Assembly: GCA_965262425.1 (NCBI GenBank)
Contig: OZ253536.1
Span: forward strand, 2,604,001-2,668,000
Length of the DNA stretch: 64,000 nucleotides
Reading direction: 5' to 3'
DNA from: CAZOZZ01 sp965262425
GTDB lineage: Bacteria; Acidobacteriota; Terriglobia; 20CM-2-55-15
Below the pieces are notes generated by a model. That model saw nothing but the letters and a program-made list of their open reading frames with translations. It did no database searches and was not told the origin of the DNA. Shown piece by piece: positions 42,932 through 52,026 of the stretch (positions within the stretch are counted from its first letter, which is position 1; every line of letters starts with the position of its first letter). A program made the translations under genes and the position numbers.

Positions 42932-44092
42932 GTGAGTGAAACAGAGCATTTTTTTGCCCCCTGCCCGCGCGGTCTTGAAGGTGTGCTTGCCATTGAACTG
43001 GCGACGCTCGGGGGAAACGATGTGCGGTCGGTTCACGGTGGCGTCCTGTTCACCGGCCCGTATCAGACCTGCTACACCGTCAACCTCGAAAGCCGTATTG
43101 CCAGCCGGGTGCTCTGGCGAGTCGGCCACTCCGACTATCGTGGAGAGCAGGACATTTACGAGGCCGCGCGTCGGCTACCCTGGCCGGACTGGTTCAGCCC
43201 GTCGCGCAGCATCCGAGTCAACGTCGCCGCGATCAAGAGCCCGCTGAAGAGCCTGAATTTCGCCACGTTGAAAATCAAAGACGCTGTCTGCGACGCGTTT
43301 CGCGCAGCCGGCAACAGACGCCCCGACGTCGACACGCGCAACCCCGATGTTCGGATCCATGCCTTCCTCACCGCAAGCACATTGACGCTCTACCTGGACA
43401 CGTCGGGCGATGCGCTGTTTAAACGCGGCTACCGGGCCGGGACCGTAGACGCTCCCCTGCGTGAGAATCTCGCCGCCGGCATCTTGCGGCTGACCGGTTG
43501 GGAGCCGGAGACCCCCTTGCTCGACCCGATGTGCGGGAGCGGCACGTTCCTGACCGAGGCGGCTATGATCGCAGCCAGCATGGCGCCCGGCGCAAATCGA
43601 CGGTTCGGATTTGAAAAGCTCAAACGCTTCGACCGGGACACGTGGCACGGACTGCGTCAGGCCGCACTGGAACGCAGGATAGAAAAACCCGAAGCAACCA
43701 TTGTTGGAAGCGACCGGGATGGCCGGGCGCTCAAACTGGCACGGGCCAACCTGGCTGCCATCGGAATCGAACAACAGGTCCGTCTGAAACGTGCCGATGT
43801 GCTGGCCATGCCCGCGCTGGGTTCGGCCGGTATCATCGTTACGAACCCACCCTATGGCGTCCGAATGGACGAGCAGCGGCAACTGGCGGAATTCTATCCC
43901 CGGCTGGGAGACGTCCTGAAGAAACAATACAGCGGCTGGACAGCTTACATCTTCACGTCCGACTTGCGACTGGCGAAGTTGATCCGCCTGAGCGCCTCGA
44001 AACGCACGCCGCTGTTCAACGGGGCGCTCGACTGCCGGCTTTTCGAGTATAAGCTGGTCTCCGGAAGTAATCGTGATGCCAGACGACCCTGA
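42932..44092 (+). CDS. THUMP-domain class I RNA methyltransferase (RlmL N-domain type)
   Basis: 386 residues. An N-terminal ferredoxin-like and THUMP region (FFAPCPRGLEGVLAIELATL to about 160) binds structured RNA. The Rossmann SAM domain has motif I DPMCGSGTFLTEA near residue 197 and the N-methylation motif NPPYGVR near 305. The layout matches the RlmL/YcbY N-terminal half (23S rRNA m2G methylation) as a stand-alone enzyme. It overlaps the next gene by 20 bases, so the two are translationally coupled. Confidence 0.92.
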   Translation: MSETEHFFAPCPRGLEGVLAIELATLGGNDVRSVHGGVLFTGPYQTCYTVNLESRIASRVLWRVGHSDYRGEQDIYEAARRLPWPDWFSPSRSIRVNVAAIKSPLKSLNFATLKIKDAVCDAFRAAGNRRPDVDTRNPDVRIHAFLTASTLTLYLDTSGDALFKRGYRAGTVDAPLRENLAAGILRLTGWEPETPLLDPMCGSGTFLTEAAMIAASMAPGANRRFGFEKLKRFDRDTWHGLRQAALERRIEKPEATIVGSDRDGRALKLARANLAAIGIEQQVRLKRADVLAMPALGSAGIIVTNPPYGVRMDEQRQLAEFYPRLGDVLKKQYSGWTAYIFTSDLRLAKLIRLSASKRTPLFNGALDCRLFEYKLVSGSNRDARRP

Positions 44093-44978
44093 CAATCCGG
44101 AAACCCCGCCGCCATCCCGTCTCTACCTTCCCAAGCTGGAATGTCCACCGGCAACGATACTCGAATATGTGATTGCACGTTTCCCACAAATACCTCCGGA
44201 GACCTGGTATCAGCGGGTCACACGAGGATTGGTGACGTCGAGCAACGGCACGCCCTTCGATGAGAATTCTCCATACCGTCACGGAATCTTCGTCTTCTAC
44301 CGGAAGGAGGTCCCATTCGAACCCGAGCCGATCGAGGAAGAGACGATCCTGTACCGGGACCGGGAACTACTTGTTGCGGACAAGCCGCACGGGATGCCGG
44401 TCACACCTTCGGGCGACCATGTCCGGCGATCCCTGCTGGTCCGCCTGCAGAGGAGCACCGGACTGGCGACGCTGGCGCCACTGCACCGCCTGGACAGGGA
44501 GACGGCCGGCGTCGTGATGTTCAGCATCCGACCCGACACCCGGGGCCGATACCACCGACTCTTCGCCGAGGCGACGATCGAGCGGATCTACCGGGCGGTA
44601 GGGCACGTTTCCGACGCCCCGGACCGGCACAGTTGGCGTATAGAAAACAGGATCGGGGAAGGAGAACCGTGGTTCCGCCGGCGGATCGTGGAGGGAACGA
44701 CAAACGCGATCACGGAAGTTGAACTCCTCCAACTTCAAGGAGTCGAAGGACTGTTCCGGATCCGGCCTGAAACCGGGAAGAAACACCAGATCCGCGTTCA
44801 CATGGCGTCGATTGGGTTCCCCATCGTCGGAGATCCTCTTTACCCGGTGATCCGGGAAGAACAGGACAGGGATCGCCCCCTCCAGCTTCTCGCGGAACGA
44901 CTCCAGTTCATCGATCCATTGAGCGGGACGCCACGAACCTTCACATCGGCAAGAAAGTTAGGGCCCGCTCAAGAATAA
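44073..44978 (+). CDS. RluA-family pseudouridine synthase
   Basis: 301 residues. The catalytic HRLDRETAGVVMF with the nucleophilic Asp and the later KKHQIRVHMASIGFPIVGDP are diagnostic of RluA-type synthases that convert uridine to pseudouridine in rRNA or tRNA. An N-terminal S4-like segment (ILEYVIARFPQIPPETWYQR) is present. The gene overlaps the THUMP methyltransferase, giving a small RNA-modification operon. Its last codons (GPAQE stop) lie inside the left arm of the 178-bp repeat element at 44961, so the C-terminus was probably rewritten by that insertion. Confidence 0.93.
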   Translation: MMPDDPDNPETPPPSRLYLPKLECPPATILEYVIARFPQIPPETWYQRVTRGLVTSSNGTPFDENSPYRHGIFVFYRKEVPFEPEPIEEETILYRDRELLVADKPHGMPVTPSGDHVRRSLLVRLQRSTGLATLAPLHRLDRETAGVVMFSIRPDTRGRYHRLFAEATIERIYRAVGHVSDAPDRHSWRIENRIGEGEPWFRRRIVEGTTNAITEVELLQLQGVEGLFRIRPETGKKHQIRVHMASIGFPIVGDPLYPVIREEQDRDRPLQLLAERLQFIDPLSGTPRTFTSARKLGPAQE

Positions 44979-45138
44979 CTTCACATTTTGGCATCCCATC
45001 TTCACGCCATCTTCGGCCGCTCCTCAATCGCAGATCCTCGAAATAGCCGAACTATTCCTCCGGTCTGCTCAATCGGTCGCGACCAAATCTGACGCAAATC
45101 TGGGCGCCAATTCTGCGAAGTTATTCTTGAGCGGACCC
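44961..45138. mobile_element. 178-bp inverted-repeat (MITE-like) element, repeat C full copy
   Basis: The 22-base ends GGGCCCGCTCAAGAATAACT-TC and, inverted at 45117-45138, GGGTCCGCTCAAGAATAACT-TC differ by one base. The interior contains the 67-bp block shared with 37071-37137. Both flanking genes terminate within the arms: the RluA gene reads GPAQE and stop, the surface protein on the other strand reads GSAQE and stop. It has no transposase. Confidence 0.8.
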
Positions 45139-47538
45139 TTGGTTGTTGCCGGATGTGACGCTGCTCGATGTCACCGACAGGTCCAGGACCTGACCGGCTT
45201 GATCGATGAAGCTCAAGGTTCCGGATGAAGTCTGCCCTGCGGTGCCGCTGAACAGGACGAACTGAGTCGACCAACCCCCGGAGTCTGCCAGATGCGGGAA
45301 GAACGTATCCACGCTGGTGGTCGCGCCCACCTCGCTGGATGGCGGGGTTGTGGTGATGAGGAAGTCCTCCCGCTGATTCGTGCGCCCTCTCAGTCCGACG
45401 ATTGCGACCGCAGAGGTCGAGGTGACCCGGAGCACTCCCGAAAAATTGGCAGGCAAAGAAAACAGTTCATCGATGAACCTGGCAGTCTGCCCTGAAGGCG
45501 GGAGCGACAACGTCTGGGCCGAGGCTACGCTCGACCCATCCAGATTCGTGAGATCCAGCGTGACGGTGTTCGCCGTCCCAGATGTGTCGGTCACCGCCAG
45601 GCCACTGCGGACCGATCCCACCTGTCCGGTTGTGCCGGACGCCTCAACATACACTCGGAATGCCGATCCCACCGGAAGAGCAGGAACGCCTGCTTCAGAG
45701 ACCGTGATACCTCCGGTCTTCAGCGAAAACACGCCCACACCGGATGGGCTCGTGCTTCCGGGGTCCGGGGTCGCCCGAACGGACCCTACAGTCACCGCAC
45801 CGGCGGGACTTGAAGTGGTGAACCGCTTGATCGTGCGCGGCAGGATGGCGTAAGCGAAACTCGATCCGGAGGACCCATCGTCGAGCGCAAGCGTCAGAGG
45901 CTCGGCGGCGGTCGTGCCGATTCCCTGCCCCAAAAACTGCAGGTTTCCGGTGATCGTCGCGTCGGTCGGGTTCACCAGGATCACCTGGGTCGTCCACCCC
46001 AGCCCATCGGCAAAGTGCGGAAAGTAAATCGTGTCCGAGGATGCGGTCGACAGTGGGGCAACAGGCAAGGTGGTGATCAGGAATTCTGAACGTTCGTTCG
46101 TGAATCCTCGAAGAGCGACTACCGAGATCGGGACGGAGGATGTGAATGTGAAGGTGCCCAAAACCGGAGCCACACCATTGAAGGGATCCTGGTCGAGGAA
46201 CTTCGCTGTCTGCTGATTGGCCCCCAGCGTCAAGGTGCCGCTGCCAGAATTCGTTCCGGTCAGGTCGGTGAAGAAAAACGAAATCGTCGCGTCGGCGTCG
46301 TTCGGGTTCGCGATGGCCAGGCCCGTGTTTACGGGGCCATTCACTTCAGCGAATATCCGTCCGGACTGTACCGGCGCAGCCGCCGGAACGCCCGCCTCGG
46401 AGACCAGAACGCCATTCGCTGTAAAACCGAATATCCCCAGACCGGACGGAGTCGTTCTCCCGGAGTCCGGACGGATCCGGCCATAGCCAACAGTAGGAGT
46501 TTGGGCTGTCCCCTGACTGGATATCGAGGTTCCCCCGCGGTCCGTTATCGAAAACAGTTCCGTGCCGATTGTCCGGGTAAACGTAAGCAAGATTGAGCTC
46601 CCGGCAGTGCGGGCCTGACCATCGGTAACCGTGTACGATATCGTCTGGGTCCCCGCCGACGCCGATACCGGAACCGATGCCAGGAACGAAAAGGTATTGT
46701 CTCCAGCCGTGACATCGCCGTTCGTGCCATCGTCGAAGAAGTTCTGTGACCCCGACCCCCCGATTGAAGACAAATCCGCACTGACGGTGATTCCGCTGCT
46801 AGCCGGATTGCCTCCTGGTACAACGGTCACCGTCAGCAACGCGGATGATCCGGCTGCGACAGAATCTTGTGCTACCGTCCCCGTTGCTGATAGTTCGGTC
46901 ACGACGAGAGTCACCGAACTCAGAACGACCAGGGCTCCTGATGAGTTGATGGCAGGAGTTTCTGAAAACGGGGGCGCAAAAAACCCTAGCGGCAACGCCG
47001 CGATCGCATCGACCACAGCCATACCATCGTCGATGACCCTTCCAAACACAGTAAATCCGCCGTTCTGAGGATCGAGGATTCCGGAATTATCACCAAGATT
47101 GACAAACCACTGGCTAGTGGCACTGTTAGGATTTCCCCCCAATTTGGCCATCGCCACGGTGCCACGGGTATTGGATATGTTGAACTCGTTTACAATCGGT
47201 GGGTCCGCCGGAATCTCGATCGCGGCGCCATTGGAGTTCAGTCAGAACCCCCCTCCTTGCACAACAAAGCCCGGGACAACGCGATGGATAAACGAGCCGT
47301 CATAGTCGCCATCCCTGACGTAGTTCAGAAAGTTCGCCACGGTTACCGGCGTGGTTTGTTCGAACAGCTCTATAGAAAAGCTTCCCAGCGTTGTATCCAC
47401 CCGGACGACTGGATTCGTCGATGCGCCCGATTGGGCATAGACATTAAGAAACTCGCACCACTCGCCCGAACTACAGGCAAGCGAAACGAATACCGCAACG
47501 GCGAACGCAACGGTTCGGACAAGACTGCGCTTGATCAT
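45121..47538 (-). pseudogene. Surface protein with cyclophilin domain, interrupted by one in-frame stop
   Basis: From ATG 47538 the frame encodes a signal peptide (VRTVAFAVAVFVSLACSS) and a cyclophilin-type peptidyl-prolyl isomerase (VRVDTTLGSFSIELFEQTTP, then FIHRVVPGFVVQGGGF). At 47242-47244 a TGA stop occurs within the conserved motif. The same frame continues without a gap (NSNGAAIEIPADPPIVNEFN, then GTVAMAKLGGNPNSATSQWF) through the rest of the isomerase, an Ig-like region, and two long beta-rich repeats for about 700 more residues. A single nonsense change, readthrough or sequencing error are the options. The 3' end lies in the MITE arm. A paralogue is split by IS21 at 54049-58281. Confidence 0.8.
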
Positions 47539-47741
47539 TCCTGTTTTGTAACACATTAGCGGTCCATAATTCCCGGTGGAATCCGGCACACATCTCGTAT
47601 ACATAGACGAAGAGCCTCTCCACGTAATTCTTGACAGCCCTGACTTCTCCCGGTATACAAAAAACGAAGATCATAACCATCGCATAAATACAGGTTTGTC
47701 CCCGACGGTTCCCCACGTTAGACGCAGAGAGGAGAATTTTG

Positions 47742-48590
47742 ATGCGCGTTACGCGTTTGTTGATGATCGTCGCCACAACCCTGGCCGTAGCCTCGGTCGG
47801 GGTCGCGCCATCCACAGCTCAGGTTCCTCTCGGGATCACAAGCGCCCGGGGCCTGACTGTGACGCCTGTCTACGAGGGGTGGTATGAAAACCCCGATGGC
47901 ACGTTCACGCTTTCGTTCGGCTACATGAATCGAAACCGGGAAGAAGCCGTCGACATACCGCTCGGAAGAGACAACTTCATCGAACCCGCCAGGTTCGACG
48001 GAATGCAGCCGACCCTGTTCAACCCGAGACGCCACTGGGGCGTGTTCGGGGTCCAGGTGCCGGCTGATTTCGGCAGGGGAAAGGTGGTGTGGACCCTCAA
48101 TATCCGCGGCGGGACATATGGGATACCGGGCACCCTCAAGACGGACTGGAAGATCGACGCTCTCGAAGGGGAGGCCACTACGGGAAACAAGCCACCCATG
48201 CTCCGGTTCTCGGAATCCGGTCCGGAAGGGGCTGCGCCGGGCGGATTGATGGGACCCGGGTTGGACGGCCGGGTCGGCGAAGGTGTGGCCCTGAAGGTTT
48301 GGGCGACCGATGACGGATTGAGATCCGGTAGCGTCGGCAGGGCCGGCCGGGCCGATGTCCCGGTAACCCTGACCTGGTTCAAGCACAGTGGACCCGGCGG
48401 GGTGGCGTTCACTGAAGCAACCGCCGAAGTCCCCGCCGCCGGGGGAGCGATGACCACGGAGGCGATGTTCGACGAGCCGGGAGAATATATTTTGAGGGTG
48501 CGGGCCAACGATGCGTCCGGTGTGACGGGAGCCGGCCACTCCCAATGCTGTTGGAGCAACGGGTTTGTGAAGGTGACGGTCAACCGTTAA
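47742..48590 (+). CDS. Secreted protein of unknown function
   Basis: 282 residues from ATG 47742 with a signal peptide (LLMIVATTLAVASVGVAPSTAQ). The mature protein is beta-rich with a GWYENPDGTFTLSFGYMNRN start and a C-terminal PKD/Ig-like domain (FDEPGEYILRVRANDASG). Two adjacent Cys near the end (SQCCW) may form a disulfide or metal site. GGAGA precedes the start. It is followed 15 bases later by a cytochrome/copper-type protein, so the pair is probably one operon and functionally linked. Confidence 0.7.
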   Translation: MRVTRLLMIVATTLAVASVGVAPSTAQVPLGITSARGLTVTPVYEGWYENPDGTFTLSFGYMNRNREEAVDIPLGRDNFIEPARFDGMQPTLFNPRRHWGVFGVQVPADFGRGKVVWTLNIRGGTYGIPGTLKTDWKIDALEGEATTGNKPPMLRFSESGPEGAAPGGLMGPGLDGRVGEGVALKVWATDDGLRSGSVGRAGRADVPVTLTWFKHSGPGGVAFTEATAEVPAAGGAMTTEAMFDEPGEYILRVRANDASGVTGAGHSQCCWSNGFVKVTVNR

Positions 48591-48605
48591 GAAGAGGAGC
48601 GACTC

Positions 48606-49991
48606 ATGATCAGGAAAACGGCGGGAAGCGCGATTTGGGGCGGAGTACTCGCACTGGCAGTCGGATCGACACTGGGAGTGCCCCCGGCATCCGCCCAGGA
48701 GCCTCAGAATGATGTGACATATGCCCGCGACGTGGCACCCATCATCCAGGAAAACTGCCAGGTCTGTCATCAGCCGGGCTCGATCGCGCCCATGTCCTTG
48801 ATGTCGTTCGACGACGTCAGGCTATACGCCCCGCAAATCCGATCCAAGGTCGAAAACCGCGTCATGCCGCCCTGGCACATCGATCGTACAGTCGGAATCC
48901 AGGAGTTCAAGAACGACCGGGGCCTCAGCGATCTCGATGTCCGAACGATCACACAGTGGGTGGACAATGGCACCCCTTTCGGTGACGAGCGGGACATGCC
49001 TCCGCCAGCCGTGTTCCCCGACCCATATGGTTGGCAGTTCGAGGGGCAGTTCGGGACACCCGACCTGGTCGTCGCCTCGGAACCTTTCACGCTCGCCGCA
49101 GCGACTCAAGACAAGTGGTTCCGGCCCGTAACCGAAACCGGGCTGACCGAAGAGCGATGGGTGCGGGCGATCGAGATCCGGCCGGTCGGCAAAGACGGCA
49201 AAGCCATCATCCACCACGTCCTGGCATTCCTCGAGCAGCAGGAGGAAGAAACCGAGATGAGCGCTGGAAGCGTCCAGACAAGCAGTCGTGGATCGATGGG
49301 CGGACCGGGACTGTTCATGGAATGGGCCGTGGGCAAGCGGGGAGAAATTTTCCCCGACGGTGCGGGTAAGTTGATGCTGCCCGACTCCAAGATCCGCTGG
49401 GAAGTCCACATGCACGCGATCGGCAAACGGGTGGAACAGAGCTATGTCGAAATCGGCGTCTGGTTTTATGAGAGAGACAACGAACCCGCCAACCGGACGC
49501 GGCTGAAGATGTTCGACGCGCGGGGCCGCAATGGACTCGACATCGCACCGGGTGAAGTCTCGGTGACGCAGGAATTCCACGTCCTCAAGTGGCCGTCACG
49601 GTTGGAAAACTTCCAGCCCCACATGCACATGCGCGGAAAAACCATGACGATGGAAGCGGTCTACCCTGACGGGCGGACCGAAATCCTGAGCCAGGTGGCC
49701 AACTTTCAGTGGAACTGGCACGTCAACTACATCTATGCCGACCACGCGGCGCCGCTCCTGCCCGCCGGCACGATAATCGTCATCACGGCCTGGCACGACA
49801 ACACGGAAAACAACCCCAACAACCCGGACCCCACGCAATGGGTCGGATGGGGTGACCGCACGGTCGACGAAATGGCCCATGCCTGGGTCGACGTCACCTA
49901 CCTGAGCCAGGATGAATACGATCAGGAGATGGCCAAACGGGAGGCGATGAAAACCAGCGAAAACGACGGGTCCGGGAGCCCGAATCGATAG
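48606..49991 (+). CDS. c-haem protein with copper type II monooxygenase-like domain
   Basis: 461 residues with a signal peptide (WGGVLALAVGSTLGVPPASA). Haem motif CQVCH is at 51-55, followed by MPPWH, a conserved feature of this cytochrome family. From about 200 the sequence resembles the C-terminal copper-binding half of type II ascorbate-dependent monooxygenases, with His clusters IIHHVLAF and NFQPHMHMRGKTM. Together these suggest an exported oxidoreductase passing electrons from a copper centre through haem. The reaction is not established. It is co-directional with the secreted protein upstream. Confidence 0.83.
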   Translation: MIRKTAGSAIWGGVLALAVGSTLGVPPASAQEPQNDVTYARDVAPIIQENCQVCHQPGSIAPMSLMSFDDVRLYAPQIRSKVENRVMPPWHIDRTVGIQEFKNDRGLSDLDVRTITQWVDNGTPFGDERDMPPPAVFPDPYGWQFEGQFGTPDLVVASEPFTLAAATQDKWFRPVTETGLTEERWVRAIEIRPVGKDGKAIIHHVLAFLEQQEEETEMSAGSVQTSSRGSMGGPGLFMEWAVGKRGEIFPDGAGKLMLPDSKIRWEVHMHAIGKRVEQSYVEIGVWFYERDNEPANRTRLKMFDARGRNGLDIAPGEVSVTQEFHVLKWPSRLENFQPHMHMRGKTMTMEAVYPDGRTEILSQVANFQWNWHVNYIYADHAAPLLPAGTIIVITAWHDNTENNPNNPDPTQWVGWGDRTVDEMAHAWVDVTYLSQDEYDQEMAKREAMKTSENDGSGSPNR

Positions 49992-50048
49992 GCGTTTGGG
50001 TTTCGTTCGGCAATGACTTTGATGGGGCCTGCCGTGTTTCGCGACATC

Positions 50049-51299
50049 CTACCGGCCGAGACGCCTCCGACGGGGGCTGAAGCTTCGGCCGAGTGCGGAA
50101 CGGAGAGGCGGTTTCCGCGCATCCCCCGCCGCTTGATCGTCAACCCCATAAAGCGTTGCGATCGCGTTCGAATGGAAGCGATGGCGAGAGACTTTCTCGA
50201 TCGGATAACCGGTCAGGCTTTCGATGTTCTTGAGCAGGGCGACTTCTTCGACGTCGCAAAACGACAACGCCATGCCCCTGGCGCCCGCGCGGGCGGTTCT
50301 TCCAATCCGGTGAACGTAGCCCTCCGCATCATTCGGCATCTCGTAATTGATGACGTGGGTGATACCTTCGACGTCGATGCCCCGGGCCACGATATCGGTG
50401 GCCACCAGAACTCTCGTTTTGCCGATGTCGAACGCCGCAAGGGCCCGCTGCCGGGCCTTCTGTGTCTTGTTCGAATGGATGGCGTCCGCCTTGACTCCCT
50501 TCCTCATGAGATGGTCGACGACACGATCGGCGCGGTGCTTGGTCCGGGTAAAGACCAGCGCACGCTCGATTTTTTGCAATCCCAACAGCGCGGTCAGCAG
50601 GTCGAGTTTGTCGCCTCTCGACACGAATAGCGCTCTCTGGATCATCTCCTCGGGCACGCTGGCCGGCGGCGCCACGGCCACCCGGGCGGGCTCCCACAAC
50701 ATGTCCGACGCCAATGATGCAACCTCGGGTGGAAGCGTCGCCGAAAAGAACATGGTTTGCCGTTCCCTGGGCAGTCGGTCGGTGATCCGGCGAACGTCAT
50801 AGATGAAACCCATATCCAGCATTCGGTCCGCTTCGTCGAGTACGAACATTTCGACCTTCTCGAAGGAAACGTAGCCCTGCTGCATCAGGTCGAGCAGGCG
50901 GCCGGGCGTCGCGACGAGAATATCCGGGTTCTTCTTGAGGGCAGCGATCTGCGGGCCGTAGGCGACACCGCCAAGCACGACGGCCGTCCGCATCTTGAGG
51001 TAGCGGCCATATGCACGAAAGCTTTCATCCACCTGAAGTGCAAGCTCGCGGGTGGGCGTCAGCACCACGGCGCGCAAGCCGGTCGAGTCCGGATCTTCTG
51101 CCAGCAGTTCGAGAATCGGAACCGCGAACGCTGCGGTCTTGCCGGTACCCGTCTGCGCGCTGGCGAGCAAGTCACGGCCCTCGAGCAGCGCGGGAATCGC
51201 AGCCTTCTGAATGGGAGTCGGCTTCACGTAGCCTTCTTTGTTGAGAGCCTGAAGGATGGGTTTGCTTAGTGAGAGATCTTCGAATCGGTCATTATGCAT
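50049..51299 (-). CDS. DEAD-box RNA helicase (RhlE-like)
   Basis: 416 residues. All motifs are intact: Q motif KPTPIQKAAIP, Walker A ASAQTGTGKT, Ia PTRELALQV, TPGRLLD, DEAD in VLDEADRMLDMGF, SAT in FFSATLP, and the C-terminal VATDIVARGID and HRIGRTARAGARG. The short basic C-terminal tail (PRRRRLGR) is typical of RhlE-type helicases, which remodel RNA during ribosome assembly or cold adaptation. It is convergent with the cytochrome gene. The upstream gap 51300-51629 has no other gene. Confidence 0.94.
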   Translation of the reverse strand: MHNDRFEDLSLSKPILQALNKEGYVKPTPIQKAAIPALLEGRDLLASAQTGTGKTAAFAVPILELLAEDPDSTGLRAVVLTPTRELALQVDESFRAYGRYLKMRTAVVLGGVAYGPQIAALKKNPDILVATPGRLLDLMQQGYVSFEKVEMFVLDEADRMLDMGFIYDVRRITDRLPRERQTMFFSATLPPEVASLASDMLWEPARVAVAPPASVPEEMIQRALFVSRGDKLDLLTALLGLQKIERALVFTRTKHRADRVVDHLMRKGVKADAIHSNKTQKARQRALAAFDIGKTRVLVATDIVARGIDVEGITHVINYEMPNDAEGYVHRIGRTARAGARGMALSFCDVEEVALLKNIESLTGYPIEKVSRHRFHSNAIATLYGVDDQAAGDARKPPLRSALGRSFSPRRRRLGR

Positions 51300-51590
51300 G
51301 ATAGTCCTGTAATTTTGAACCGAGATGTCGGCACGGTCTCGGTGTTCTCAAAACAGGTTTGAAAGCCGAGGAGTGGCGCGGTAGATCGTCGGAAGGTCTT
51401 CGAGTCGTTACGAAATAACTCAATATATACATCATAGCAGTTAGACATCCAATATTGCGCATTTGAAGTGAAGGCGGTCCGGCCTGGCTGCAGTTCAGAC
51501 AGTAGAGTGAGCCAGCAACGTTAAGCCGTCCCACCGGGGTCTGGAAGAATCCCAAAACGACAATTTGTGGAAAGATGTAGATTTTTGGGG

Positions 51591-51619
51591 TTGAAGCGTC
51601 GGTATCTGTATGTTATAAT
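51591..51619 (+). promoter_or_regulatory. Sigma70-type promoter for the DUF6788 gene
   Basis: TTGAAG at 51591-51596 and a perfect TATAAT at 51614-51619 are separated by 17 bases. The -10 box is only about ten bases upstream of ATG 51630, so the transcript would be leaderless or nearly so. It lies inside the transposon end. Confidence 0.6.
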
Positions 51620-51629
51620 TATATACGAC

Positions 51630-52013
51630 ATGCAGTCTAAGAGCAAACTGGCGCGATTGAGCCGGTACCGGGCCGCTTTGCGGGAAGCGATCGATGAGTT
51701 AGCCGAGTTGATCGAGGTGGGCTATGAACGCAAGCCGAAGGTGAAGGGGACCGTGTACGAGTTGGCGCGCAAGTGCGGCAAGGCTGGCTGTGCGTGTACG
51801 CGGGGACAGTTGCACCGCTCGATGGTGTTGAGCTGGAGCGAGGAGGGCCGGACCCGGTTGTTGTCGATTCCTGCTGAGCGAGTGAAGGGGTTGCGAGAGA
51901 AGAGTGAACGGTATACCCAGTATCGCGCGGCCCGGGCCGAGGTCACCCGAGTACAACGGAGGATTCTGAAGCTGCTGGATCAAATCGAGAAGCTGCGGCG
52001 GGAGAAACCCTGA
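51630..52013 (+). CDS. DUF6788 accessory protein of a transposable element
   Basis: 127 residues from ATG 51630. Basic and helical, with a Cys motif (ARKCGKAGCACTRG) and a C-terminal coiled coil (VTRVQRRILKLLDQIEKLRR). DUF6788 proteins are found immediately upstream of large DDE transposases and are thought to help transposition, possibly in DNA binding. The promoter is almost at the start codon. The transposase follows 13 bases after its stop. Confidence 0.72.
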   Translation: MQSKSKLARLSRYRAALREAIDELAELIEVGYERKPKVKGTVYELARKCGKAGCACTRGQLHRSMVLSWSEEGRTRLLSIPAERVKGLREKSERYTQYRAARAEVTRVQRRILKLLDQIEKLRREKP

Positions 52014-52026
52014 TGGGGAGTCCGGC

